Shown: positions 27,264 through 37,484, counted from the first letter of the stretch. The stretch: 64,000 bases of DNA from Planctomycetota bacterium (GCA_021791715.1 JAJYWB010000004.1:1-64000), one strand, 5' to 3'. Made by a program: numbers and translations. The notes: generated by a model from the letters alone, not told the origin.

Positions 27264-30140
27264 TTAGACCTCCTCGGGCTTCGACGAGACCGACTTGAGC
27301 AGCCCCGCCATCCCCTGAAAAAGCGCGATCAGCGACTCGGCGGCGTCGGCGCCGGCCTCGATCACCACCTTGCCTCCAGGCTCGCGACGAACGTCGATAT
27401 CGCCGAAAAGCCGCGCGACTTCGCGCGGAAGAATCGGCGCCGAAGCGGGCTCGGAATCGGACCCGGTTCGCGTCTCGATCGACGTCTCGCGATCGACCGA
27501 ACGATCGAAGCTCGCCGGCTCGCCCGCGTGTGAATCGGGAGCTAAAACATGATCGACCGCTGAATCAATCGATCCGTTCGTCGCGCGTTGCGCGATCTTC
27601 CCGGGCTCGTTCGAGGTCGTGATCGCGCTCTCCGATAAATCGATCTCGCTCGCCGTAAGAGTGAGCGCCTCGTCGGCCTGATCGATCATCAAATCGAGAG
27701 CCTCGGTCGAATCCAAATCGACGTCGACGTCGGAAAGGTCGATCGTCTCGGCTTCATCGACCCCCTCGGCGGCTTCGGCTTTGGGAGAAAGCAACGAAGG
27801 ATCGATCAGCTTTTGAATACGTGAAAGGAACGACGTCGATTGATCGAACCGCAACGAATCCGAATCGCCGTCGAAAAGCCCCTTGAAGAACGCCTGCTTC
27901 GAACCCAAAATCGTCGCGATCCGCGATTCGATCCCCTCCTCGCAAACGAGGTTGTAAACGTCGATCGGTTGCTTTTGCCCGAGGCGATAAATTCGGCCGA
28001 TCCGTTGTTCAAGAACCGCGGGATTCCACGGCAATTCGAGATTGATCACGCAATTCGACGCGTGCTGAAGGTTCAACCCGACACCCCCCGCGTCGGTCGC
28101 GAAGAGGATCCGAAAGCTCGGATCGTCGTGAAATTCGACGATGTTTTGCGTCCGTCTTCGACCCCCCTCGGCGCCCGTGAAGAGCCCGGCTCGAAGGCCC
28201 TGACCGGCCAAAATATCATTCACCGCCCAATATGCGAGCGCAAGCATCCTTCTCCATTGGCTGAAGATCACGACCTTCCGCCCCTGTTCCAAAACAAGTT
28301 GACGCACGAGCGTTCGAAGCTCGATCAGCTTGGGGGCGAAGAGCCCCTGAAGTACGGTTTCGTCGGGGGCTCGGTCGCGGATCGTCGGCCAAACGTCGTC
28401 AAAATGCATTTGCGCCAAACCGTTCGAGATAATCCGCTGCATCGTCAGAAGGCTCATCAATTTGAGGAACTCGGCCTGCGTGAGCGGGCGTGTGAGCGAG
28501 CGCTGCATGATTTGAAGGATCGGCTGTGAGAGATTGTCGTGCTCGTCGCGCTGCGGCGCTGTCATCTCGATCGGAGTGCGGACGTCGGTTCGCGGCGGAA
28601 GTTGATCGAGCACCTCCTGACGAACCCGCCGTATCATGCACGGCGCGAGCCGAGATCGCAACGTATCTAGATGTTTCACTCCAACGATTTCTTTCCGTCC
28701 GTCGGAGCGGATCGCGTGCAACGGCGCGAGCCTCCATTTGGGTTCGAGAGCGAGTTCGTCGACCCACTCGACGATCGACGCGAGTTCGTCGATCCGATTC
28801 TCCATCGGCGTCCCCGTTAAAACGAGCCGATAGCGGGGATCGAGCCCCTTCACCGAGAGAGCGGTCTTCGTCGCCCAGTTTTTGATCCGTTGCGCCTCGT
28901 CCAAAACGACAAAGTCGGGCGCCCAGGCTCGAATCGTCTCCAAATCACGAATTACTTGTTCATAATTTATAATGAGAAAACCGTTTCGCGTCGTTTCGAA
29001 GAACCGCGCGCGCTCGGCGGGCGATCCGTCGACGATCTCGATCGGCAGCCGCGAAAATTCGCCCCATTCGCGCTTCCACTGCGGCTTCAGCGACGCCGGC
29101 GTGACGATCAAACCCCGCTCAACCCGACCCAAACGATGGAGAATATCGCAGCAAGCGATCGCCTGCGCCGTCTTCCCCAAACCCATGTCGTCGGCGAGCA
29201 ACAACCGACCCGTCTCCAAAAACTTGTTCACACCTTCACGTTGATACGAATACAACGGTTTCTTCAGGCCCTTCCACGCGGCGCGTCGTTCGGAGGTCGT
29301 CAGCTCGTGGTCGGCGATCGCCCTGAGCCTCGATTCCTCGCGATCGAGCAGGCTTTCGAGCGCCGGATCGAAGACTTCGTTCTCGCGAGCGGCGCTAACG
29401 AGCACTTGCAATCGGTCGACGAGCGTGAGCCGGCGGGAGTGATCGTCGGCGTGAGCGGATCGGAGCTTTCGATAACCCTCGCGCGGCTCTCGAAAATGAT
29501 ACGAGAGAATATCCAGGACATTCTGAGTTTCTGATTCGAAGTCGTTCAAGCCCTCGAACCACGAAACGCGATCGAGCCAATCCCCCGTTCCCGTGAGCGG
29601 GCGAACGGGATTCCAAACGAGCCTTGAATATTCGATGTTCCTCGATTGGTGGAACTCGCGCGCGGCGCGATCGATAAGCCCCGGTTTTTCATACAAATAC
29701 GCCAATACGGTGAAGATGTGTTTACAGATACCAAGCGAATTATGGGTGAAATCGGGGCAATCGCACGATCCGTCGATCGGATCGACCGAGCGGATAAGGG
29801 TTCGATACGGTCTGGTTTTGGCGCCGTGGCGACGGGTGGCGTAAAGCCCGAGAACGCTTCCCTTGGGGCGGTCGGCGACGCGCAATTGATCGCGTTTCAC
29901 CCCGTCCCACCGGCGAATGATCGCGTCCAACGCCTCGAGCCGAACGGGAAACTCGTGCGCGGGGACGACCGCCATCGCGAGCCTGGCGATCGTTTCCGGG
30001 GGAATCTTGCCGGTTTTTCGCCGAGCTCGATCGACCAAAACGCGGAAAGCCTCGGTGTTCGCTTCGGTCGCCGCTCGATCCGCCGTTTCGATTTCGTTCC
30101 CGCTCGACTTGCCGATGATCGCCGGTAGATTCATGTTCAT
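27264..30140 (-). CDS. SWIM zinc-finger SNF2-family helicase/ATPase
   Basis: The 958-residue protein is a SNF2-type DNA translocase. A SWIM zinc finger (CDCPDFTHNSLGICKH, about 124-142) precedes the motor. Motor motifs are LADDMGLGKTAQAI (Walker A, about 313-325), VLDEAQRIKN, LVLTGTPMEN, then in the second lobe VVIFSQWRRML, LFATDAGGVGLNLQ and QRIGRIYRLGQKQPIDVYNL. The order and motifs are typical of bacterial SWIM-SNF2 proteins. After about residue 820 comes an acidic, Ser/Thr-rich tail of roughly 140 residues without known motifs. ATG 30140 follows an AAGGA site; upstream codons in the frame are probably untranslated. Role in transcription or repair is inferred from family only. Confidence 0.93.
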   Translation of the reverse strand: MNMNLPAIIGKSSGNEIETADRAATEANTEAFRVLVDRARRKTGKIPPETIARLAMAVVPAHEFPVRLEALDAIIRRWDGVKRDQLRVADRPKGSVLGLYATRRHGAKTRPYRTLIRSVDPIDGSCDCPDFTHNSLGICKHIFTVLAYLYEKPGLIDRAAREFHQSRNIEYSRLVWNPVRPLTGTGDWLDRVSWFEGLNDFESETQNVLDILSYHFREPREGYRKLRSAHADDHSRRLTLVDRLQVLVSAARENEVFDPALESLLDREESRLRAIADHELTTSERRAAWKGLKKPLYSYQREGVNKFLETGRLLLADDMGLGKTAQAIACCDILHRLGRVERGLIVTPASLKPQWKREWGEFSRLPIEIVDGSPAERARFFETTRNGFLIINYEQVIRDLETIRAWAPDFVVLDEAQRIKNWATKTALSVKGLDPRYRLVLTGTPMENRIDELASIVEWVDELALEPKWRLAPLHAIRSDGRKEIVGVKHLDTLRSRLAPCMIRRVRQEVLDQLPPRTDVRTPIEMTAPQRDEHDNLSQPILQIMQRSLTRPLTQAEFLKLMSLLTMQRIISNGLAQMHFDDVWPTIRDRAPDETVLQGLFAPKLIELRTLVRQLVLEQGRKVVIFSQWRRMLALAYWAVNDILAGQGLRAGLFTGAEGGRRRTQNIVEFHDDPSFRILFATDAGGVGLNLQHASNCVINLELPWNPAVLEQRIGRIYRLGQKQPIDVYNLVCEEGIESRIATILGSKQAFFKGLFDGDSDSLRFDQSTSFLSRIQKLIDPSLLSPKAEAAEGVDEAETIDLSDVDVDLDSTEALDLMIDQADEALTLTASEIDLSESAITTSNEPGKIAQRATNGSIDSAVDHVLAPDSHAGEPASFDRSVDRETSIETRTGSDSEPASAPILPREVARLFGDIDVRREPGGKVVIEAGADAAESLIALFQGMAGLLKSVSSKPEEV

Positions 30141-30318
30141 CCGTTCCTTGTCGTCGATCGATCGCGTTCGCTCGTCATGCGCGACGCGCGATTCCATCGT
30201 GTCGTTTTATCCGATCGCGAGGGCGCTCTTGTCAACGGGTTAGCGGTCGAATCGGGCGATATCCCGCCGAATCGAAAGCGAAGGAGGTATTACCATCTCG
30301 AATGTTAACATATTACGA

Positions 30319-31332
30319 TCAACGAGATTGAACCCTCGCCGCGGATCGATCGACCGCGCGTCTCTTCAACAAACCGGGAGCGGCGTAAAGCGCCGCGACC
30401 TCGACCGCCGTGCGGGGATCGCGCGCGAACGCGCGCCACGCGGCGACAGAGCGACCGAGCGATCGCTTCACGCAAAGCTCGGCGAGGTCGAATCGACCCA
30501 ATTTGATCAATTCATGAATTCGACGATAATACGCGAGCGCCAGATTGGTTCGAGCGCGTTCGAGGTCTTTTTTCCAATCGCCGGGAGCGGATTGTTTGAT
30601 GTTTTGATACAGCGCTTCGATCTCTTCGAGATCGGCGATTCCGCGCGCGAGCCTGCTCGATTCGCTCGCTTGATGGCGACGGATCGCGACGGTCGGCGCG
30701 GCGAGCCAAGCGACTTCAAACGTCGACCCGAGCCTGATCCAATATTCCCAGTCGATCACGTACTTCAGATTCACGTTATAGCCGCCGATCTGATCATATA
30801 CCGATTTGCGGATCGTGGTCGCCGAACAGCGGACGGGATTCGCCGCGACGAGAGCTCGCGGGAATTCGCCGCGAGGGAACGTTTGATCGTTCTCGCCCAC
30901 GCGTCCGGGAGGGGAGATTCGTTCGGGAACGCTTTCGCCGCGGTCGTCGATCACGATCGACGCGCTCGCGACCATCCCCAGGGTTTGATTGTCGTCGTTT
31001 GAGAAGCGATCAAGGTGCGCCGCGAGATGGCCGGGAAGCATTACGTCGTCTTGATGAAAAAGAGCGATCAGGGGCGTCTCGCACAGCTCGACGCAGCGGT
31101 TCCAGTTCGCTCCCAGGCCGAGGCGGTTTTCGTTGACGACGATCCGCGCGCGATCTCCCGCGATCCTCCGCGCGATCGCGATCGTATCGTCTTCCGAGCG
31201 ATCGTCACAAATGAGCAAATCAAAACTTACTTGCGATTGTTCGAGGATACCGCGAAGCGCGGATTCCAGATATTCGCCGCCGTTGAACGTGGGGATCGCG
31301 ACGGTCAATCGGGAACGATCTGGGGCGGTCAC
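30319..31332 (-). CDS. Family 2 glycosyltransferase
   Basis: The 337-residue enzyme transfers a sugar from a nucleotide donor, probably during surface polysaccharide or O-antigen assembly. The GT-A fold is clear: LTVAIPTFNGGEYLESAL, LLICDDRSEDDT, ENRLGLGANWNRCVE and the metal-binding HQDDVMLPGHL, then the acceptor-side VIDWEYWIRLG. The C-terminal 100 residues are helical. No ATG fits the domain start. A GTG at 31332 preceded by GAGG five bases upstream gives a normal family N-terminus. The open frame extends 350 bases upstream without similarity. It lies downstream of the DUF971 gene on the same strand. Confidence 0.88.
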   Translation of the reverse strand: MTAPDRSRLTVAIPTFNGGEYLESALRGILEQSQVSFDLLICDDRSEDDTIAIARRIAGDRARIVVNENRLGLGANWNRCVELCETPLIALFHQDDVMLPGHLAAHLDRFSNDDNQTLGMVASASIVIDDRGESVPERISPPGRVGENDQTFPRGEFPRALVAANPVRCSATTIRKSVYDQIGGYNVNLKYVIDWEYWIRLGSTFEVAWLAAPTVAIRRHQASESSRLARGIADLEEIEALYQNIKQSAPGDWKKDLERARTNLALAYYRRIHELIKLGRFDLAELCVKRSLGRSVAAWRAFARDPRTAVEVAALYAAPGLLKRRAVDRSAARVQSR

Positions 31333-31454
31333 CGCGGCCTCACGAAAGCGTATGGATTGATGAAGGAGGCTGAAGCGTAAAGAATCACCGAGTGGAGGAT
31401 CGAGTCGTTCGGGCGCCGATTCTCCTCGCAAATTTAAGCCTGCGAGCGGGTGTT

Positions 31455-31793
31455 TCAGGCTTCGGGCGGCGTCGATTCGGCGACGTTCTTTGTGGAGTTT
31501 TGGCCGAGGAGGAGGAGCGTGTCCCAGGTGAACAAGCCCGAAGAATGGCCGTCGTTCCACGCGAGGCGAACCGCGTAGGCTCCGACGGGCTCCATACCTT
31601 CGAGTTTGAGGTCGGGTCGAATCGTCATGGGGTCGAGGATTCGTTCGCCGGTCCATTCGTTGCGGCAGGCTGCGCACGGGCATTCGGCACGGAGTTTATG
31701 ATACGTGATTTCGTGAACCGACCCGTCTTGCCAGGTGAGTTCGAGCGTTTGGTCGGCTTGTCGCGCCTTGATGTTTGTGGGAGCGTCGGTCAT
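31455..31793 (-). CDS. DUF971 (GBBH-like N-terminal domain) protein
   Basis: The 112-residue protein is a small stand-alone DUF971 protein, related to the N-terminal domain of gamma-butyrobetaine hydroxylases. It shows TLELTWQDGSVHEITYHKLR, the cysteine cluster ECPCAACRNEWTGERIL, VGAYAVRLAWNDGHSSGLFTWDTL, all family landmarks. The cysteines may bind iron or zinc. Homologues are often near Mrp/ApbC iron-sulfur carriers, but none is seen here. ATG 31793 matches the family start. An extension upstream is open but unconserved. The glycosyltransferase follows after 122 bp. Confidence 0.9.
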   Translation of the reverse strand: MTDAPTNIKARQADQTLELTWQDGSVHEITYHKLRAECPCAACRNEWTGERILDPMTIRPDLKLEGMEPVGAYAVRLAWNDGHSSGLFTWDTLLLLGQNSTKNVAESTPPEA

Positions 31794-31886
31794 TGCGGGG
31801 CTCGATCGGGTGATTTCGGAACGAACACTTGGTAAGATGCGATTGTAGCACGATCGCGTCGAATCGGCTCGATTTAAGGAGCGACG

Positions 31887-32132
31887 ATGGAACGATTTTT
31901 GGTGAAGGCGCCGAGCGTCAACGCGGTTCGCAAGGCGTTGGGACGAGCCCCCGGCGGGGCGCGTGTCGTGGGTCGATTCGATCGCGAAACGATCGAATGC
32001 GTTCATACGATGGACGAATCGAGCCTCCCCAAACATTGGCCCGTGATCGTAAGCAGGCTGGGCAAAGAGGGGCTCGCGGTCGTGAAACGTCCCGGAGAAC
32101 GACCCGACGACCCGCGGCGGTCTCGATTCTAA
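31887..32132 (+). CDS. Small basic protein of unknown function
   Basis: I do not recognise this 81-residue protein. The reading frame begins MERFLVKAPSVNAVRK and ends in a basic, proline-containing tail. It has no membrane helix, signal peptide or cysteine. AAGGAG lies five bases before the ATG, which makes translation credible. Codon use resembles that of neighbouring genes. It is transcribed divergently from the DUF971 gene, with 93 bp between the starts. Confidence 0.65.
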   Translation: MERFLVKAPSVNAVRKALGRAPGGARVVGRFDRETIECVHTMDESSLPKHWPVIVSRLGKEGLAVVKRPGERPDDPRRSRF

Positions 32133-32702
32133 ATACATAGAAACGCTTTAATATAATTGATTCTACGTTATTCGCGAACCCCGCACGATTGCGATTCGCA
32201 CCAAACCACGCCTTTTTCTTTACGTTTATTGGTCCACAAATGTTTTAATTTCGGTCTACTTGAACCACCTTCCCGTGCGACCTGGATAGCGCGAAACCGC
32301 GCCGTTGTGAACGAAATCAAGCGCCGTCGCGGGTGTAACGCTTTTCCTTTCCCACTTCACCCGGCGCCTGCTATGGCGAATTTCATCGCCTAAGTTGACG
32401 CGAACAATCTCGCGTGCTAGGTTCGAGGTGTGCGACGAGACGGGAATGGAACACAGGGTCGCGGCGCGACGACGCGTCGAGCGCAAGCATCGGCGAACGA
32501 ACATCCTTGTTTGATTCCGAGGAGCGCGAATCGGCGCACCGAGCGGATTCTCCCCCCCAAGTTTCGTATCAAACATCGACAGATATAAGCTAAATCCGAC
32601 CCGGACGATCCGTCGACGAGCGACGAGGCGCGATCGGCTCGACGCCGATCGACGTGTTTTTATTGATCCTTCGATCGATCTCTAGAATCTTGAGGCTTCA
32701 TC
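32133..32702. other. Long upstream region of the giant repeat protein
   Basis: The 570-bp region has no supported gene. It starts with an AT-rich patch (32133-32165 and again 32210-32262). The frames of 78-106 codons have no ribosome-binding site or motif and overlap each other on opposite strands. It probably contains the promoter of the 1547-residue protein gene, but I cannot name a site. Confidence 0.5.
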
Positions 32703-35700
32703 ATGAATCGAATCTTCCGCTCGTTCCATTCTTCGAAGGCCGATCGCTCGGTCAATCGCCGATCGAGGACCGATCGGCTCAAACACCCGCTCGTGCTCGA
32801 GGCGCTCGAACGCCGGCTCAACCTGAGCGCCGCGGTCACTTTATCGTCCGCGGCCGCGGTGAGCTGGCTCGGCTCGTCGTCGGATACCAACGTCGTCACC
32901 GAATCTTATGATTCCGCCACATCAACTTATACAATCAGCGACCCCAGCGTGACGATCAACATCACCGACAATTCGGCGGGAGCGCTGACGTCGACCGGGA
33001 GCGGCACGTCGACCGTGACGATCACGAAGGGAACATCGAGCGTTTCGAGCCTGACGTTCAACAGCACGGGGCAGGGAAACACGTACAATTTGGAGGGATC
33101 GGCGGCGCCGGTCACGGTGGAGAATACATCGGCCGTACCCGGATCGGATACCGTCACGCTTGGTAACGCGGGGAACACCCTACAACTTTTCGGATCGATC
33201 AGCATCTCGAACTCGGTCGGATTGACGAATCTGACGGTGAATGATTCGGCGGACACGACAGGGCGAACCGCGAATATCAGCTCGACGCAATTGACTGGAC
33301 TCACTCATCCCACTCCACTGACTGTTAGCTCCATCACTTACGCCAACCTCTCGGCGTTGACGATCGACGGCGGATCGGGAGGAAACACGTTTAACGTCAC
33401 CGGAACGCCCGCCGGCATCACGACGACGATCAACTCGGGAACGGGCGCCGATACGACGACCGTCGACTCAACCGGTAACATTTCCTCGCAGTGCGCGCTC
33501 GATATCAATGGACAAGGGGGCGCGGATACCGTCACGCTTGGTAACGCCGGCAACACTCAAAATCTCCTGGGATCGATCAGCATCTCGAACACTGGCGGAT
33601 TGACGAATCTGACGGTGAATGATTCGGCGGACACGACAGGGCGAACCGCGAATCTCAGCTCGACGTTATTGACTGGACTCACTCCGCACTCTGCGTATCC
33701 GAATAATGACGACATCGTTTACGCCAACCTCTCGGCGTTGACGATCGACGGCGGAACGGGAGGAAACATCTTCTTCGTAACCGGAACGCCCGCGGGCATC
33801 ACGACGACGATCAATTCGGGAACGGGCACCGATTCGACGACCGTCGACGCTTCGGGATCGGGGGGAACGCTCGACATCAACGGCCAGAGCGGCGCCGATT
33901 TGGTCACGCTTGGAAATGCGGGGAACGCTCAAAATCTCCTGGGAACGATCGCCGTTTTGAATCCAGGAGGTTCAACGAATCTGACGGTCTCCGATTACGC
34001 CGATACGACGGCGCGAACCGTGAACGTATCCGCGACTCAACTCACGGCCCTCACTCCCGCGACGATCAATTACGCGAACCTTTCGTCGTTGGAGATCGAC
34101 GGCGGAACGGGAGGAAACACGTTCAACGTCACTGGCACTCCCGCGAACATCGAGACGGATATCTATTCAGGATCGGGAGCGAATACGACAACCGTCGACG
34201 CGACGGGCGTCGGAAGCACGGTCTACATTTACGGCCAGGGGAGCGCGGATACCGTCACGCTTGGAAACGCGGGAAACACGCAAAATCTCAACGGTAGCAT
34301 CAACATTGCGAACGTGGGCGGAACGACGAATCTGCTCATCAACGGATCGGCCGACACGCTCGGATACACCGCGTCTCTCTCGCAAAGTTCACTGGTGATT
34401 CCCAGTATCCTCACGATCTATTACGCAAATCTTTCCGCGTTGACGATCGACGGCGGATCGGGCGGAAACACGCTCACCGTAACCGGAACGCCAGCGGGGA
34501 TCACGACGACCCTCAACATGGGTTCGGGTAACAACACGACGACCGTCCACTTCTCTGGATCGGGGGGAATCGGGGGAACGCTCGATATCAACGGCCAGGG
34601 GGGCGCAGATACCGTCACGCTTGGGGACGCGGGAAACGCTCAAAATCTCCTGGGAACGATCAACATCGCGAACACGGGAGGATCGACGAATCTGACGGTG
34701 AACGATTCGGCGGACACGACGGCGCGAACCACGTCTGTAACCGCGACAACTCTGACAGGCATCACTCCCGCGACGATCACATATGCCAACCTCTCGGCGT
34801 TGACGATCGAAGGCGGATCGGGAGGAAACACCTTCACCGTCGCGGGAACGCCCTCGAACATCACGACATTGCTTGATACGGGATCGGGAAACGATACGAC
34901 AAACGTCACGGCGACCGGAGGGGGAGGCGAGCTTGTCATCAACGGTCAAAACGGCGCCGATTCCGTCACCCTTGGAAACGCCTTGGGGTCAACCGCTAAT
35001 CTTTTGCAACCCGTGATCGTGTCCAACACAAGCGGATCGACGAATTTGACGGTGAACGACTCGGGCGACACGACTGCGCGAGCGGCTACTTTGACCCTTA
35101 AACAACTGACGGGGCTTTCACTCGACGCGATCAATTACGCCAACCTCTCGGCTTTGACGATCAACGGCGGATCGGGAGGAAATACTTTTACTGTGGTGGA
35201 CACGCCGGCGAGCGTGATCACGACGATCAATACGGGAGCGGGTAACGATACGACGACCGTCGACGCGACGGGCTCGGGGGGAACTCTCACGATCAACGGC
35301 CAAAGCGGAACCGATGCGGTCACGATCGGCGACGCGGGGAACATGCAAAATATCAGCGGAACGATCAACATTTCCAACGCGAGTGGAACGACGAATCTGC
35401 TGATCGACGGTTCAGCAGATACGGTCGGTTTCACCGGGGCGCTTACCGCGACACAAATCGCGAATCCCGGCTATTTGACGATCAATTACACGGGACTTTC
35501 GGCGTTGACGTTTGACGGAGGATCGGCCGCCGAAACATTCAATGTCAATGGAACCCCCGCGGGAATCCCCACGACGCTCAACCTGGGATCGGGCGCCGAC
35601 ACGACGAACGTCACGGCCACCGGAACGGGAAGCACGCTCAAGATCAACGGACAGGGGGGCGCCGACGTCGTATCGCTTGGATACGGCGGATACGCGCAAA

Positions 35701-37346
35701 ATCTCGAAGGATCGATCAACGTTTCAAACCTCGGCGGTTCCACGAATCTTTCGATTGAAGATATAACTGATGCATCACCACAAACCGCTTTTCTCAAGGC
35801 GAATCTACTGTCGGGGTTCGCTCCCGCGACGATCAATTACACGAACCTCAGCAAACTGACAATTACCGGAGGTTACGCGGCGAACACATTCAACGTCGAA
35901 AGCACTCCCGCGAATGCGACGACGACGATCCATACCGGCCCAGGGAGCGACACCGCGAACGTCTTGGCCTCGGGAATCGCCCCGACCGGGTCGCTCGCGG
36001 TCGATTTCGGCGGCAAATTGATCGCGGGGTTTTCCTCGCCCCAACCCGAAATCCTCAACGTCGACGCGTCGACGACGACCGCGAATATCTTCACCCCTGG
36101 AACGATCAGCTTCGGCACGGGGAGGTCGTTCACATACCTCAATCCCACAAGCGTTGTTGTTCAATCGATGGGTTTACCCTCGGTGCTCAGCGGCGCCGCG
36201 GCGATCACGACCGAAGTCGGCAAGCCGCTCACGAACGTTCCGATCGCGTCGTTCGCCGATCCCAACATGGTGGAAACCGCGAACGCTTATACCGCGATGA
36301 TCGACTGGGGCGACGGTTCGCCCGTTTCCCAGGGGGTCGTCACTGCCGACCCGACGATCCCCGGCAAATTCATCGTCACGGGAAGTCATACCTATATGAC
36401 TCCTGGTACGTTCCCGGTCTATGTCGAGATTATTGATCAAGGGGGGACGTTCCATTCGACCGTCTCGGGCGTTCCGTTCACCTCGATCCTCTCGGCGCCC
36501 GCGCCGACACACGGGATTGGGACGACGATCGCCGTTTCGTCCGGGACCGGTTTCACAGGACGCCTTAGCCCGCAAAGCGATACCGGTTCGTCTCCCGATG
36601 GAAACGTCACACGGATCACCACGCCGACATTTATTGGTACGGCGAGTCCGGGAGCGACGATCGAGGTATACGCGGCGCCGGGGTTGTTGATCGCTTCGGG
36701 AACGGCGAACGCCGCGGGCGATTGGACCGCGACCGATTTCGGCAGGCCGCTTTCTCAGGGTATTTACACGATCACCGCGATCGAGACTTCGGGATCGAGC
36801 CAAGTCGACGCGTCGTTCGGGACGATCACGATCGACACCACGCCGCCGGTCGTGACGGGGGTGACTTTTAGGCCCGGCATGGGGGTCGTTTCAATTCGCT
36901 TCCAGGACAACCTCAGCGGGCTCGACGCGGCGAGCCTGCTCAATCCTTCGAATTATCGGTTGGCGGGGCGCCCCGAACCGGGAAGGCTCGAATTGATTCG
37001 ACGTTGGTACACGCCTTCGGATATTCAATTGTCGCACCAGGGTTCGGCGACCGATCCCTACGTGGTGACGATGAGCTGGAACGACGGACGTCGACTTCCG
37101 CCGGGCCGATTCGTGATCAACGTCGTTTCGGGAGGGGTTCAAGACGTCGCGGGGAATTCGCTTTCGGGCTACTTCGGCGGAACCTTCCCCACCGTCTCGA
37201 CCGCGGGCCGCGATCCTCAAGCCGGCGATTTCAACGCCTGGGTATCCGTTTATCATCGATTCTTCGGGCGATTCCACGGCGTGAACCGAGCGGTGATTCA
37301 CCGCAACCGGCTCGACAAACCCGGAAACGGCCCGAACCGGGTCTGA
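32703..37346 (+). CDS. Giant repetitive surface-type protein with degenerate LEPR-XLL motif
   Basis: The 1547-residue protein begins with a basic segment and then LEALERRLNLS at 32-42. This resembles the planctomycete LEPR-XLL motif (LEPRxLLS), a presumed export or anchoring tag, but lacks its proline. Residues about 150-1105 form eight repeats of 115-125 residues, each with VTLGNAGN, a (T/S)NLTVNDSADT block and an NLSALTIDGGSGGN block rich in Asn, Gly, Thr and Ser. Next come a PKD-like domain (about 1168-1260, with IDWGDGSPV and GSHTYMTPGTFPVYVEI), an Ig-like domain (about 1305-1385) and another beta domain opening TPPVVTG. It is probably a secreted or surface filament or adhesion protein. 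A strong terminator follows 36 bp after the stop. Confidence 0.85.
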   Translation: MNRIFRSFHSSKADRSVNRRSRTDRLKHPLVLEALERRLNLSAAVTLSSAAAVSWLGSSSDTNVVTESYDSATSTYTISDPSVTINITDNSAGALTSTGSGTSTVTITKGTSSVSSLTFNSTGQGNTYNLEGSAAPVTVENTSAVPGSDTVTLGNAGNTLQLFGSISISNSVGLTNLTVNDSADTTGRTANISSTQLTGLTHPTPLTVSSITYANLSALTIDGGSGGNTFNVTGTPAGITTTINSGTGADTTTVDSTGNISSQCALDINGQGGADTVTLGNAGNTQNLLGSISISNTGGLTNLTVNDSADTTGRTANLSSTLLTGLTPHSAYPNNDDIVYANLSALTIDGGTGGNIFFVTGTPAGITTTINSGTGTDSTTVDASGSGGTLDINGQSGADLVTLGNAGNAQNLLGTIAVLNPGGSTNLTVSDYADTTARTVNVSATQLTALTPATINYANLSSLEIDGGTGGNTFNVTGTPANIETDIYSGSGANTTTVDATGVGSTVYIYGQGSADTVTLGNAGNTQNLNGSINIANVGGTTNLLINGSADTLGYTASLSQSSLVIPSILTIYYANLSALTIDGGSGGNTLTVTGTPAGITTTLNMGSGNNTTTVHFSGSGGIGGTLDINGQGGADTVTLGDAGNAQNLLGTINIANTGGSTNLTVNDSADTTARTTSVTATTLTGITPATITYANLSALTIEGGSGGNTFTVAGTPSNITTLLDTGSGNDTTNVTATGGGGELVINGQNGADSVTLGNALGSTANLLQPVIVSNTSGSTNLTVNDSGDTTARAATLTLKQLTGLSLDAINYANLSALTINGGSGGNTFTVVDTPASVITTINTGAGNDTTTVDATGSGGTLTINGQSGTDAVTIGDAGNMQNISGTINISNASGTTNLLIDGSADTVGFTGALTATQIANPGYLTINYTGLSALTFDGGSAAETFNVNGTPAGIPTTLNLGSGADTTNVTATGTGSTLKINGQGGADVVSLGYGGYAQNLEGSINVSNLGGSTNLSIEDITDASPQTAFLKANLLSGFAPATINYTNLSKLTITGGYAANTFNVESTPANATTTIHTGPGSDTANVLASGIAPTGSLAVDFGGKLIAGFSSPQPEILNVDASTTTANIFTPGTISFGTGRSFTYLNPTSVVVQSMGLPSVLSGAAAITTEVGKPLTNVPIASFADPNMVETANAYTAMIDWGDGSPVSQGVVTADPTIPGKFIVTGSHTYMTPGTFPVYVEIIDQGGTFHSTVSGVPFTSILSAPAPTHGIGTTIAVSSGTGFTGRLSPQSDTGSSPDGNVTRITTPTFIGTASPGATIEVYAAPGLLIASGTANAAGDWTATDFGRPLSQGIYTITAIETSGSSQVDASFGTITIDTTPPVVTGVTFRPGMGVVSIRFQDNLSGLDAASLLNPSNYRLAGRPEPGRLELIRRWYTPSDIQLSHQGSATDPYVVTMSWNDGRRLPPGRFVINVVSGGVQDVAGNSLSGYFGGTFPTVSTAGRDPQAGDFNAWVSVYHRFFGRFHGVNRAVIHRNRLDKPGNGPNRV
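33150..35760 (+). repeat. Eight in-gene tandem repeats of about 350-380 bp
   Basis: Within the giant gene, the codons for the VTLGNAGN motif recur at about 33150, 33530, 33902, 34254, 34614, 34965, 35321 and 35669. Copies 1 and 2 share long stretches of identical DNA around the TNLTVNDSADT block (compare 33225-33275 with 33605-33655). Later copies are more diverged, the last most of all. The period is always a multiple of three, so copy number can change without breaking the frame. Confidence 0.88.
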
Positions 37347-37381
37347 TCCAAGACGCACCAAATAATCAATAACTATCTATG

Positions 37382-37426
37382 CGAGTTCGTCGTCGACCGA
37401 AAATCGACGGCGAACTCGTTTTCTTT
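37382..37426 (+). terminator. Intrinsic terminator after the giant repeat gene
   Basis: A 15-bp stem (37382-37396 with 37404-37418, one G-T wobble) closes a 7-base CCGAAAA loop and is followed directly by TTTTCTTT. It lies 36 bp after the stop of the giant repeat gene. It is the clearest intrinsic terminator in the window. It may also separate that gene from the convergent small paralogue pair. Confidence 0.88.
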
Positions 37427-37484
37427 CGAGGTCGAGAAAGTGAACATCGTTACATGAATAAACCGGCGCATGTGAACGCCGAAT

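Noticed and set aside
32654-32911. Alternative plus frame overlapping the start of the giant repeat gene
   Set aside because: It is out of frame with the repeat protein and lacks its own start signal. The 1547-residue frame has consistent repeats throughout.
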